Below, piece by piece: positions 1-6,553 of a stretch of 8,408 nt of DNA. Where the stretch lies: the NCBI GenBank assembly GCA_902798605.1, contig CADBXH010000080.1, positions 1 through 8,408 of the forward strand, given 5' to 3'. A model generated the notes under the pieces. The model worked only from the letters and a program-made list of their open reading frames with translations, searched no databases and was not told the DNA's origin. This stretch comes from an uncultured Ruminococcus sp. Its GTDB lineage: Bacteria > Bacillota_A > Clostridia > Oscillospirales > Acutalibacteraceae. The position numbers were made by a program, and so were the translations under genes. Each line of letters starts with the position of its first letter. Within the stretch, counting starts at the first letter, position 1.

Positions 1-1
1 A

Positions 2-646
2 AACGAGATGTTCAAGCTGATAGACGCTCTTGACGACTCCTGCGACCTCGTTTTTGCGGAATATCAGGACAAAATGCACTCGGGCTTTAGAAACTTCGGC
101 AGCAAGGTCAACGATAAAATGGCTCAGTGGCTTATCGGCAAGCCCAAAAAGCTCAAGATAATGAGCTACTTTGCCTGCAAGCGCTACGTTATCGACGAGG
201 TTCTGCGTTACCCCAACCCCTTCCCCTACATCAGCGGACTGCTGCTGAGGGCTACTAACAAGGTCAAAAACGTTCCCGTACATCACCGCGAGCGCCTTGA
301 GGGCAAGTCGGGCTACACCATCGGCAAGCTCCTTTTGCTCTGGGTAAACGGCTTCACCGCGTTTTCCGTCAAGCCGCTGCGCATCGCGACCATCATCGGC
401 GTTATCGTTGCGGTGATCGGCTTTATCTACGGTATCTACGTTATTATAAATAAATTCTTCATTCATCCCAACGCCCCGTTGGGCTACAGCTCGACTATGG
501 CTGTTCTGCTGTTTATCGGCGGTATGATAATGCTGCTGCTCGGTATGATCGGCGAATACGTCGGCAGGATCTACATCAGCATCAACCGTTCTCCTCAGTA
601 TGTTATCAGGAGAACCGTGGGCATTGGGGACAATCAAAATGGATAA
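2..646 (+). CDS. Polyprenyl-phosphate glycosyltransferase, GT2 family, C-terminal part (5' end outside window)
   Basis: The frame is open from the first bases, with Asn-Glu codons before the Met at position 8, so that Met is internal and the gene starts upstream. What is visible is the back half of a GT2 enzyme of the GtrB/ArnC/DPM1-like type. The end of the GT-A domain is followed by the family hallmark near residues 94-125 (counted from Met 8): a basic HHRER stretch, GKSGYTIGKL, then an amphipathic segment ending FSVKPLR. Two transmembrane helices follow at about 127-149 and 163-187, with a short basic cytoplasmic tail. Enzymes of this type move a sugar from a nucleotide donor onto undecaprenyl phosphate at the inner face of the membrane. 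The catalytic DxD region is off-window, so donor specificity cannot be judged. The stop overlaps the next gene by 8 nt, which suggests translational coupling. Confidence 0.88.
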   Translation, partial: NEMFKLIDALDDSCDLVFAEYQDKMHSGFRNFGSKVNDKMAQWLIGKPKKLKIMSYFACKRYVIDEVLRYPNPFPYISGLLLRATNKVKNVPVHHRERLEGKSGYTIGKLLLLWVNGFTAFSVKPLRIATIIGVIVAVIGFIYGIYVIINKFFIHPNAPLGYSSTMAVLLFIGGMIMLLLGMIGEYVGRIYISINRSPQYVIRRTVGIGDNQNG

Positions 647-998
647 CAACAAGAAAAAGTTTGATATAAAAACCTTTGCGGTACTGCACTTCATACTTCT
701 GCTCTACTCCTTTGTAGGCGTGTTTATGAAGCTCGCGTTCCAAAACGAGATGTTCTCGTTCAAGTTCTTTTTGTTCGCGGGGCTCGCTGTGCTGTTTTTG
801 GGTATCTACGCCATCGTATGGCAGCAAGTCCTCAAAAAGATGCCGCTGACCGTGGCGTTCACCAACAAGGCTATCTGCATCGTCTGGGGAATGCTCTGGG
901 GAGCTCTGTTCTTGGGCGACCAGATAACATGGTACAAAATACTCGGATCGCTGATAGTGTTCCCGGGCGTAGTATTGGTGGTGTCGAGCAATGAGTGA
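639..998 (+). CDS. Small EamA/SMR-type membrane protein, first subunit of a putative lipid-sugar flippase
   Basis: A 119-residue protein with four predicted hydrophobic helices (about 9-32, 39-60, 66-86, 92-115) and almost no loops, the size and layout of SMR-type proteins such as ArnE/ArnF. The segment LTVAFTNKAICIVWGMLWG followed by LFLGD and a final Gly/Pro-containing helix fits the EamA pattern. I place the start at 639 rather than at an in-frame ATG at 600. The 639 ATG lies in the overlap ATGGATAA with the upstream stop, has a GGGGA motif about 8 nt upstream, and the extra 13 residues from 600 would be non-hydrophobic and deep inside the GT2 gene. With its partner directly downstream it probably forms a heterodimer that flips the polyprenyl-phosphate sugar made by the upstream GT2 enzyme. 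The flippase role is inferred from context. Confidence 0.85.
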   Translation: MDNNKKKFDIKTFAVLHFILLLYSFVGVFMKLAFQNEMFSFKFFLFAGLAVLFLGIYAIVWQQVLKKMPLTVAFTNKAICIVWGMLWGALFLGDQITWYKILGSLIVFPGVVLVVSSNE

Positions 999-1383
999 CG
1001 ATATGATGACGCTGATTTTTTCGGGCGTGTTTCTGTTTTCGGTGCTGATCTCCTCGATTTCGCAGATACTGCTGAAAAAAAGCGCGGACAAAACCTATGA
1101 CAGCAGACTTAAAGAATACCTCAATCCGCTGGTAATAATCGCCTACGGAATGTTCTTCTGCTCAATGATGATAACAATGTACTGCTACAGATATGTAGAC
1201 GTTTCGGCGGGCCCGATCTTCGAGAGCGCCGGCTACATCTTTGTCGGAGTACTCGGTTATATTTTCCTGAAAGAGAAGTTCACAGCCAAGAAGATAATCG
1301 GCATGTTGCTGATAATGCTCGGCATTGTGATATTCTCCTTCGGCGGCGATATCTATAACTCGATCGCCGGTTTATTCGCATAA
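991..1383 (+). CDS. Small EamA/SMR-type membrane protein, second subunit of a putative lipid-sugar flippase
   Basis: A 130-residue, four-helix protein (helices roughly 7-28, 45-65, 72-93, 98-121). The first helix ends SQILLKKSA, a common feature of EamA/SMR halves (small residues then Lys). The GPIFESAGYIFVGVLGYIFL segment, then KEKFTAKKIIGMLLIMLGI, is the usual EamA third and fourth helix pattern. The start codon sits in ATGAGTGA, overlapping the previous stop by 8 nt, so the two small proteins are probably made in equal amounts. Single four-helix proteins of this family work as dimers, and two adjacent, unlike copies suggest an obligate pair as in ArnE/ArnF. The cargo cannot be read from the sequence; the neighbouring GT2 and GT-C enzymes point to a lipid-linked sugar. 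Confidence 0.85.
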   Translation: MSDDMMTLIFSGVFLFSVLISSISQILLKKSADKTYDSRLKEYLNPLVIIAYGMFFCSMMITMYCYRYVDVSAGPIFESAGYIFVGVLGYIFLKEKFTAKKIIGMLLIMLGIVIFSFGGDIYNSIAGLFA

Positions 1384-1406
1384 TTATTGCATTTAGAGGT
1401 TAGTTT

Positions 1407-2867
1407 ATGAAAGTTGTTAACGCATTTATCACAAGGTACAAATCGGACAGGATTTTCCTTGCGGAGTGGCTGCTCGCCATCGCAACGGGAGCGTTTGTCT
1501 TTTTCACCTCGTCAACGTGGGATCTGCAAAGCCTTACCCAGTGGTCGGTAAACTTCTGGCACGTTCTGTTCGGCGAGGGCGGATTAAGAAACTTCTATGA
1601 GTACACGGCTGAAAACGTATGGACGGTGCACCACAAGCATATGGGCTCGGAGCTTATGTCGGTACTGCCGTGGTCGGTGTGGAACTTCCCGCTTTTCCTA
1701 ATAGAAAAGTTCACGGGTCACAAAATAGTCGACTCGGCGTGGATGCTGACCTACTCAAAGTTTTTCCTTGTAATAATCTCGGTCATCACAATGATCTACG
1801 CGAAAAAGATCACCGTTTTGATCACGGGCGACAAAAACAAGGGTATCTGGGCGGCTTTTCTTTCGGCAAGCTCGATCTACCTGTATATCTCGGTCTGCTA
1901 TTCCGGACAAAACGAGATTTTTATGATCTGCGCCTCGGTGATCGCGGTACACTGCCTGTTCAAGAAAAAGTTCAAATGGTTCATCTTCTGGTCGGCGCTG
2001 ACGATCGCTATAAAGCCGTTCTTTGTACTGGCGTATTTGGCGATACTGCTGCTGATCGAAAAGAAGATATACAAAATATTCATCAAGCTGGTGATCGGAC
2101 TCAGCGGAATGATAGTTCAAAAGCTGTTCTTCTACGGCGCGCCGGGATATGAGGAGAGTATGAACACCGGACCCGCCAAGCAAATGCTCGAGGATATGTT
2201 CCCCGGCAACCTCAGCACGGCGTTCGGCCCCGTATCATTCTTCGCGATATTCTTGATATTGACATATATCTACGCTTATACCCGCGACTTCAGCTATGAG
2301 TCGTTCACGACCGACAGAGTAAGAACGGAAAAATGGGTCATTTATGTCATCTGCCTTGTTTATATGAACTATGTAATGTTCTCTCCGTTCTCATTCTACC
2401 GCATAGACGTCCTTGTTCCGTACCTCTTTATCCTGATCGTTCAAAACGAAAAGATGGTATTCTACAACGGATTGTTCGACTTTGCGATGCAGCTGTCGCT
2501 GATGATAAAGCTCATCCTGCGCGGCTCGCAGATGTTCCAGATAAGATTCGTAAACAAGTCCCCCGTTCAGCGTTTGATCGGATACACGGTCAAGTATCAG
2601 GACGAGGGCAAATATATGAACATCGACAACTACCTTGCCGATAAAGACGAGCTCTACGATCACATCCAGCCGCTGTTCTCGGGAATCGCGGTGCTTTGCG
2701 GAATATTGCTGCTCGTGTTCAACCACCCGGAAGAGAAGTACACGCTCAAGATGAACGCCGAAAAGCGCTGCAGAGCGTTGCTGTGGCTGAGGACCATCAT
2801 CATCCTTCCCTTCGCGGTATTCTGTTTATATCTGTTTACAATGGCTCCCGAAAAAGTCTACAGCTAA
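1407..2867 (+). CDS. Multi-spanning membrane glycosyltransferase, GT-C-like
   Basis: A 486-residue protein with about ten hydrophobic segments (for example 18-34, 117-132, 148-165, 171-185, 190-218, 226-242, 275-291, 310-326, 335-346, 425-438, 463-479). It carries marks of GT-C enzymes that use polyprenyl-phosphate sugars: an acidic residue in the first outer loop (TWDLQSLTQW, Asp39), a GQNE motif at 167-170 inside a helix pair, and a conserved-looking IKPFF turn at 202-206, similar to GT87/GT39-type proteins. It would take the flipped sugar at the outer face and add it to a surface glycan, teichoic-type polymer or protein; the acceptor is unknown. An AGAGG ribosome site sits 7 nt before the ATG, and 23 nt separate it from the preceding gene. 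The exact CAZy family is not certain. The C-terminal part (350-450) is less hydrophobic and I recognise no domain in it. Confidence 0.75.
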   Translation: MKVVNAFITRYKSDRIFLAEWLLAIATGAFVFFTSSTWDLQSLTQWSVNFWHVLFGEGGLRNFYEYTAENVWTVHHKHMGSELMSVLPWSVWNFPLFLIEKFTGHKIVDSAWMLTYSKFFLVIISVITMIYAKKITVLITGDKNKGIWAAFLSASSIYLYISVCYSGQNEIFMICASVIAVHCLFKKKFKWFIFWSALTIAIKPFFVLAYLAILLLIEKKIYKIFIKLVIGLSGMIVQKLFFYGAPGYEESMNTGPAKQMLEDMFPGNLSTAFGPVSFFAIFLILTYIYAYTRDFSYESFTTDRVRTEKWVIYVICLVYMNYVMFSPFSFYRIDVLVPYLFILIVQNEKMVFYNGLFDFAMQLSLMIKLILRGSQMFQIRFVNKSPVQRLIGYTVKYQDEGKYMNIDNYLADKDELYDHIQPLFSGIAVLCGILLLVFNHPEEKYTLKMNAEKRCRALLWLRTIIILPFAVFCLYLFTMAPEKVYS

Positions 2868-2892
2868 AAGTGTATAGTTAGGAGATGACAAT

Positions 2893-3765
2893 ATGAAAGG
2901 TATTATTCTTGCAGGCGGCAGCGGAACAAGACTGTATCCGATGACGCAAAACGTAGCAAAACAGCTTTTGCCGATCTACGACAAACCGCTTATTTACTAT
3001 CCGCTCTCTATCTTGATGCTGTCGGAGATCAACGAGATCCTCGTTATCTCGACCGAAAAGGACACTCCGCTTTATCAAAACCTTTTAGGCGACGGCTCGC
3101 GTCTCGGCATCTCTATTCAGTATGCTGTTCAAAAGGAGCCTAACGGACTTGCCCAGGCGTTCGTTATAGGCGAGGACTTCATCGGCGACGACAACGTCTG
3201 CCTCATCCTCGGCGACAACGTTTTCTACGGACAGAACTTCCCGAATATGCTGCTCAGAGCCAAGAGCAAAAACTCAGGCGCTACTGTTTTCGGCTATCCC
3301 GTTAACGATCCCACGGCGTTCGGCGTTGTTGAGTTCAACGAAAACGGCAAGGTCATCTCGATCGAAGAAAAGCCCGAGCATCCCAAGTCAAACTACGCTG
3401 TTCCGGGAATTTACTTCTACGACAACAAGGTAGTCAAGTACGCCAAGGAGATCGAGCCCTCGGCAAGAGGCGAGTATGAGATCAGCTCGATCAACAGCAT
3501 TTACCTCGAAAACGGCGAGCTCGACGTTGTTCTGCTCGGCAGAGGAATGGCTTGGCTCGACACCGGAACACCCGACGGTCTGCTCAAGGCTGCGGAATTC
3601 GTTCAAACGATCCAGTCTATGCAGGGCTTGTATATCAGCTGTATAGAGGAGATCGCGTGGCGCAAGGGCTACATCAATTCCGAGCAGCTTGAGGCGCTCG
3701 GTCACGAGCTTGAAAAAACCGATTACGGTCAGTATCTTTTGAATCTGGCGAAAAACAAAAAATAA
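2893..3765 (+). CDS. rmlA: Glucose-1-phosphate thymidylyltransferase (RmlA/RfbA)
   Basis: A full-length 290-residue enzyme, the normal size for RmlA. It joins dTTP and glucose 1-phosphate to give dTDP-glucose and pyrophosphate, the entry step to dTDP-rhamnose and other dTDP-6-deoxysugars. The nucleotide-binding signature [11 protein letters not shown] is at residues 8-18, followed by the [10 protein letters not shown] block at 23-32. PNGLAQA is at 83-89, the metal-binding Asp108 lies in [12 protein letters not shown] is at 158-161, and [10 protein letters not shown] at 221-230 carries the second acidic metal ligand. A strong AGGAG site lies 8 nt upstream of the ATG, with only 25 nt between it and the GT-C gene. 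It lies in the same operon as rmlB, 18 nt downstream. Identification is firm; nothing looks damaged. Confidence 0.97.
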   Translation: MKGIILAGGSGTRLYPMTQNVAKQLLPIYDKPLIYYPLSILMLSEINEILVISTEKDTPLYQNLLGDGSRLGISIQYAVQKEPNGLAQAFVIGEDFIGDDNVCLILGDNVFYGQNFPNMLLRAKSKNSGATVFGYPVNDPTAFGVVEFNENGKVISIEEKPEHPKSNYAVPGIYFYDNKVVKYAKEIEPSARGEYEISSINSIYLENGELDVVLLGRGMAWLDTGTPDGLLKAAEFVQTIQSMQGLYISCIEEIAWRKGYINSEQLEALGHELEKTDYGQYLLNLAKNKK

Positions 3766-3783
3766 ATAAGGGAGATCAATACT

Positions 3784-4836
3784 ATGAAAAACATTCTCGT
3801 TACAGGCGGAGCGGGCTTTATCGGCTCTAACTTCGTACACCATATGCTCAAAAATCACGACTACAACATCATCAATATCGACTCGCTCACATACGCGGGC
3901 AACCTCGATAACCTCACCGACGTCGAAAACGACAGCAGATACACCTTTTTGAAGGTCGATATCCGCGACCGCGACGCTATCACCGAGATTTTTGAGAAAT
4001 ACGACATCGACACCGTTGTCAACTTTGCGGCGGAGTCGCACGTTGACCGTTCTATCACAGACCCCGAGATCTTCCTTACGACAAACGTTATCGGCACACA
4101 GACTCTGCTCGACGTCGCAAAGAAGTTCTGGAAGATCGATCCCGACGACAAGTATTCGACCGAGTACAAGGACGGCGTTAAGTATCTTCAGGTTTCTACC
4201 GACGAGGTTTACGGCGCGCTCGGCAAGACAGGTATGTTTATGGAGACAACTCCCCTCTCGCCCAACAGCCCCTATTCGGCTTCTAAGGCGAGCGCGGATA
4301 TGGTAGTAAGAGCGTATCACGAGACCTTCGGTATGCCCGTCAACATCACACGCTGCTCCAACAACTACGGCCCCTATCAGTTCCCCGAGAAGCTCATCCC
4401 GCTTATGATAAACAACTGCAAGAGCGGCAAGCAGCTCCCCGTATACGGCGACGGTATGCAGATCCGCGACTGGCTGCACGTATCAGACCACTGCAACGCG
4501 ATCGACACCGTGCTTCATAAGGGCGTTATCGGCGAGATCTATAACATCGGCGGCAACAACGAGAAGGCGAACATTGAGATCGTCAAGCTCATCATCAAGA
4601 CGCTCGGCAAGGACGAGAGCCTTATCAAGTACGTAAAGGACCGCCCGGGTCACGACAGACGTTACGCGATCGACAACACAAAGATCACAACACAGCTCGG
4701 CTGGGCGCCCAAGTACACCTTTGAGCAGGGCATCGCCGAGACGATCGACTGGTACCTCAATAACGAGGAGTGGATGAACAAGATCACCTCCGGCGATTAT
4801 ATGAAGTACTACGATAAGATGTATAAAAAAGCGTAA
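3784..4836 (+). CDS. rmlB: dTDP-glucose 4,6-dehydratase (RmlB/RfbB)
   Basis: A full-length 350-residue extended short-chain dehydrogenase/reductase that turns dTDP-glucose into dTDP-4-keto-6-deoxyglucose, using bound NAD. The Rossmann motif TGGAGFIGSN is at residues 7-16 and the family block NIDSLTYAGNLDNL at 31-44. NFAAESHVDRSI at 80-91 binds the cofactor. The catalytic Thr139-Asp140-Glu141 triplet lies in VSTDEVYG, with the YxxxK pair at Tyr164 and Lys168. RCSNNYGPYQFPEKLIPLMI at 190-209 binds the nucleotide sugar, and GDGMQIRDWLHV follows at 222-233. An AGGGAG site precedes the ATG by 9 nt. It is the last gene of the operon, with the terminator 87 nt after its stop. RmlC and RmlD, needed for rhamnose, are not in view, so the final sugar could also be another 6-deoxyhexose. 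Confidence 0.97.
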   Translation: MKNILVTGGAGFIGSNFVHHMLKNHDYNIINIDSLTYAGNLDNLTDVENDSRYTFLKVDIRDRDAITEIFEKYDIDTVVNFAAESHVDRSITDPEIFLTTNVIGTQTLLDVAKKFWKIDPDDKYSTEYKDGVKYLQVSTDEVYGALGKTGMFMETTPLSPNSPYSASKASADMVVRAYHETFGMPVNITRCSNNYGPYQFPEKLIPLMINNCKSGKQLPVYGDGMQIRDWLHVSDHCNAIDTVLHKGVIGEIYNIGGNNEKANIEIVKLIIKTLGKDESLIKYVKDRPGHDRRYAIDNTKITTQLGWAPKYTFEQGIAETIDWYLNNEEWMNKITSGDYMKYYDKMYKKA

Positions 4837-4923
4837 GTCGTGGCGACGACACCGCAAAACGGGACGGATAAGTCGGCAAAACCGGCAAACACGGATTCCC
4901 GAAGATAAACATCATATAACACT

Positions 4924-4960
4924 AAGAGTTGAGAGTTTTCTAATTCTCAACTCTTTTTTT
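4924..4960 (+). terminator. Intrinsic terminator of the glycan operon
   Basis: A perfect 11-bp stem, AAGAGTTGAGA (4924-4934) with TCTCAACTCTT (4945-4955), a 10-nt loop, and a T run reaching 4960. It lies 87 nt after the rmlB stop on the same strand. The stem is AT-richer than a textbook terminator, but the perfect pairing and the T tract make the call good. The stretch between the rmlB stop and the hairpin shows no gene. Confidence 0.85.
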
Positions 4961-4989
4961 AGTTTGTAACGCAGTATTTTCCCTATATA

Positions 4990-5130
4990 TTTAAAGGCTC
5001 CCCTGTCGCTTGTTACGGGGGAGCTGGCGCGAAGCCTGAGAACTTAATATACGATATACGCTGAGTTTAAATAACAAATCTGTTTATATAAAAATTCTAA
5101 CTTATGAGGCTTCGTGACTGAGGGGGCGGA
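4990..5130 (+). repeat. Two-hairpin palindromic intergenic repeat, copy A
   Basis: Starts TTTAAAGGCTCCCC. The first hairpin pairs GCTCCCCTGT with ACGGGGGAGC. Then comes a linker CTGGCGC and a second inverted repeat, GAAGCCT (5031-5037) with AGGCTTC (5107-5113), enclosing an unusual AT-rich insert of about 69 nt. It ends GTGACTGAGGGGGC. The order (CCCC hairpin, TGGC linker, second hairpin, GTGAC-GAGGGG) is shared with copies B and C in this window. The inserted AT-rich loop makes copy A about twice as long as the others. The right boundary is approximate. Confidence 0.7.
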
Positions 5131-5160
5131 GCTTATGTTTATACCACGTTATCCGTTACA

Positions 5161-5208
5161 GTGTCAAATTTTGCGCCTTCGTCGCCACGACCTTGCGCTA
5201 ATTGACAC
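5161..5208. repeat. Inverted repeat between repeat copies A and B
   Basis: GTGTCAA at 5161-5167 pairs with TTGACAC at 5202-5208. TTGCGC and GCGC further in extend the pairing with small bulges. It sits in the spacer of the A/B inverted pair and has no T tract on either side, so it is not a terminator. No gene explains it. Confidence 0.5.
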
Positions 5209-5283
5209 GAAGCCCCCTCCGTCATTTTGCAAGCAAAATGCCACCTCCCCCGAAGTGCACGGCACGTCGGGGGAGGCTTTAAA
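5209..5283 (-). repeat. Two-hairpin palindromic intergenic repeat, copy B (inverted relative to A)
   Basis: On the minus strand it reads TTTAAAGCCTCCCCC, then a hairpin, the GGTGGC linker, a second hairpin, then GACGGAGGGGGCTTC. The pairings are perfect: CCTCCCCCGA (5244-5253) with TCGGGGGAGG (5267-5276), with a small GTGC/GCAC hairpin in its loop, and CATTTTGC (5223-5230) with GCAAAATG (5233-5240) around a two-base loop. The ends are also roughly complementary to each other, so the whole unit can fold as a cruciform. It matches copy C (7931-8008) in plan and in the conserved outer bases, while the hairpin stems differ by compensating changes. Confidence 0.75.
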
Positions 5284-5296
5284 TTATTCTCAATTC

Positions 5297-5337
5297 AAAA
5301 AAGCCTGCTTCCAAGCAAATCGCTTGAAAACAGGCTA
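5297..5337 (-). terminator. Intrinsic terminator after the DUF4428/Q-rich gene
   Basis: On the minus strand the RNA forms a stem of about 15 bp: AGCCTG, then TTTTCAAGCG, closing on a five-base loop, with two G-U pairs. It is followed by a run of six U (plus-strand A at 5297-5302). The hairpin begins 26 nt after the stop codon of the gene ending at 5363. The long stem plus U tract is a strong match to a Rho-independent terminator and would end the whole minus-strand unit. Confidence 0.85.
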
Positions 5338-5362
5338 CCTGTTAATTACACACCATTAATTG

Positions 5363-6535
5363 TTAATTTCTCTGCGCTCCGCAGCTTTCACAGAATTTTC
5401 CCGTGTTGGTTGCTCCGCAGCTCGGGCAAACCCAGCTTCCGCCCTGTTGGGGTTGCTGTGCATAGCCCTGCTGAGGCTGTTGCTGCTGATTGAAGCCCTG
5501 CTGACCGTACTGCTGCTGAGGTTGCTGATTAAAGTTCTGCTGACCGTACTGCTGCTGCGGCTGCTGATTGAAGCCCTGCTGACCGTACTGCTGCTGCGGC
5601 TGCTGATTAAAGTTCTGCTGACCGTATTGCTGCTGAGGCTGCTGATTAAAATTCTGCTGACCGTACTGCTGCTGAGGCTGCTGATTGAAACCCTGCTGAC
5701 CGTACTGCTGCTGAGGCTGCTGATTAAAGCCCTGCTGACCGTACTGCTGCTGAGGCTGCTGGTTGAAATTCTGCTGACCGTACTGCTGCTGCGGCTGCTG
5801 ATTAAAGCCCTGCTGACCGTACTGCTGCTGCAGCTGCTGATTAAAATTCTGCTGTCCGTACTGAGGCTGCTGATTGAAGCCCTGCTGACCAAACGCCGCG
5901 CCGCCCATAGCCGCGCCCATATTGTTGCCCATATTGCCCATAGGAGCGTTGCCGTTGAGCGCTGATACGATCTCGTTCGCCTGCTGCTCGCAGCGCCTGA
6001 ACTCCTCGTTGTAGCGGCTCTCGGGTCTTTCGTCCGTCAGCTCAAACTCGATCTCGTTAAAATACGGAGAATTTACGTTTATGTAAATCGTGATTTCATA
6101 CTCGCAATCGTATCTGGGAGGATTATAGGACTGTCTGTGACCCTCTGAATCCTCGCGGAAGATCTCGCTCTTGTGCTCCTCTACCTCATAACGCGCGCTG
6201 CTGACCTGAGAGATGTCGATAATATCGGCGTTTTCTGTCCTGTAGTCGCTCTTTCTGCTTACAACGAACTTACCCTGAGCGTCGTCGATATAAACCTTTG
6301 TGTTGTTTCCGAGCACACGGGTAGCGTTAAAATAGTTGAGGTTCTGTCTGTTCTGCTCACGATAGGCGAGCTGAGCCTTTATGTCCTCAAGGGTGGATTT
6401 TTTGCGTCCCGTAAAAAAAGGAGACAGCTTGCCCGCACACTTGCTGCAAATATTTCCGTCCTCGAGTTTTCTGTTGCCTAAAAGTCCGATTTTTTCACCG
6501 CAGACGTCGCAGTATTTCTTTTCAAAAAGTCCCAT
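5363..6535 (-). CDS. DUF4428-type zinc protein with a Q/N-rich prion-like 13-residue repeat array and C-terminal zinc ribbon
   Basis: A 390-residue protein, predicted cytosolic (no signal or membrane segment). Residues 5-60 match the DUF4428 type, with zinc ligands CxxC at Cys9/Cys12 and CxxC at Cys30/Cys33, then the LSPFF and [12 protein letters not shown] segments. Residues 68-200 form a folded-looking region with TKVYID, SYNPPRY and an [17 protein letters not shown] strand that is usual in this family. From about 215 to 366 it becomes almost pure Gln/Asn/Gly/Pro/Tyr/Phe: nine back-to-back 13-residue units of the form YGQQ(G/N)FNQQPQQQ (226-342) with degenerate flanks. A zinc ribbon ends the protein, CPSC at 370-373 and CESC at 382-385. 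The AAGGAG site (6543-6548) lies 7 nt before the ATG, and the upstream lipoprotein gene stops 18 nt away. The molecular function is unknown. The repeat array looks like an insert in a known family architecture and may drive self-assembly. Confidence 0.9.
   Translation of the reverse strand: MGLFEKKYCDVCGEKIGLLGNRKLEDGNICSKCAGKLSPFFTGRKKSTLEDIKAQLAYREQNRQNLNYFNATRVLGNNTKVYIDDAQGKFVVSRKSDYRTENADIIDISQVSSARYEVEEHKSEIFREDSEGHRQSYNPPRYDCEYEITIYINVNSPYFNEIEFELTDERPESRYNEEFRRCEQQANEIVSALNGNAPMGNMGNNMGAAMGGAAFGQQGFNQQPQYGQQNFNQQLQQQYGQQGFNQQPQQQYGQQNFNQQPQQQYGQQGFNQQPQQQYGQQGFNQQPQQQYGQQNFNQQPQQQYGQQNFNQQPQQQYGQQGFNQQPQQQYGQQNFNQQPQQQYGQQGFNQQQQPQQGYAQQPQQGGSWVCPSCGATNTGKFCESCGAQRN
5510..5860 (-). 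repeat. Tandem array of nine 39-bp units coding the 13-residue Q-rich repeat
   Basis: Nine uninterrupted 39-bp units inside the zinc-protein gene, in frame, with degenerate partial units on both sides (roughly 5438-5893). On the plus strand each unit reads like GTACTGCTGCTG, then CGGCTGCTG or AGGCTGCTG, then ATTGAAGCC or ATTAAAATT, then CTGCTGACC. The units differ mainly by one codon (GGC for Gly or AAC/AAT for Asn) and by silent third positions. The array is rich in CTG/CAG triplets, which favours slippage and changes in unit number. Confidence 0.92.
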
Positions 6536-6553
6536 AACTTATCTCCTTGTGTT

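Noticed and set aside
3388..4479. Long minus-strand open frame opposite rmlA and rmlB
   Set aside because: It lies antisense to two unmistakable genes, spans their junction, and its composition (rich in Val, Leu, Arg, Asp) is what the host genes' codon bias produces on the opposite strand. It shows no family motif.
5209..5283. Short direct repeats with hairpins considered as a CRISPR array
   Set aside because: There are only a few copies, in inverted orientation, with no regular spacers and no cas genes. The structure is that of palindromic intergenic repeats.
5114..5493. Short plus-strand frames between the convergent genes
   Set aside because: They are made of the palindromic repeats and the terminator read as protein, with no ribosome site and no known motif.
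5356..5892. Minus-strand Ser-rich frame across the same array
   Set aside because: A shifted reading of the repeat (CAG/AGC as Ser). It has no ribosome site and no domain outside the array.
5360..5965. Plus-strand Leu-rich frame across the 39-bp array
   Set aside because: It is the complement of the CAG repeats (CTG read as Leu). The regular [12 protein letters not shown] pattern only mirrors the repeat, and the zinc-protein frame has real zinc motifs at both ends plus a ribosome site.
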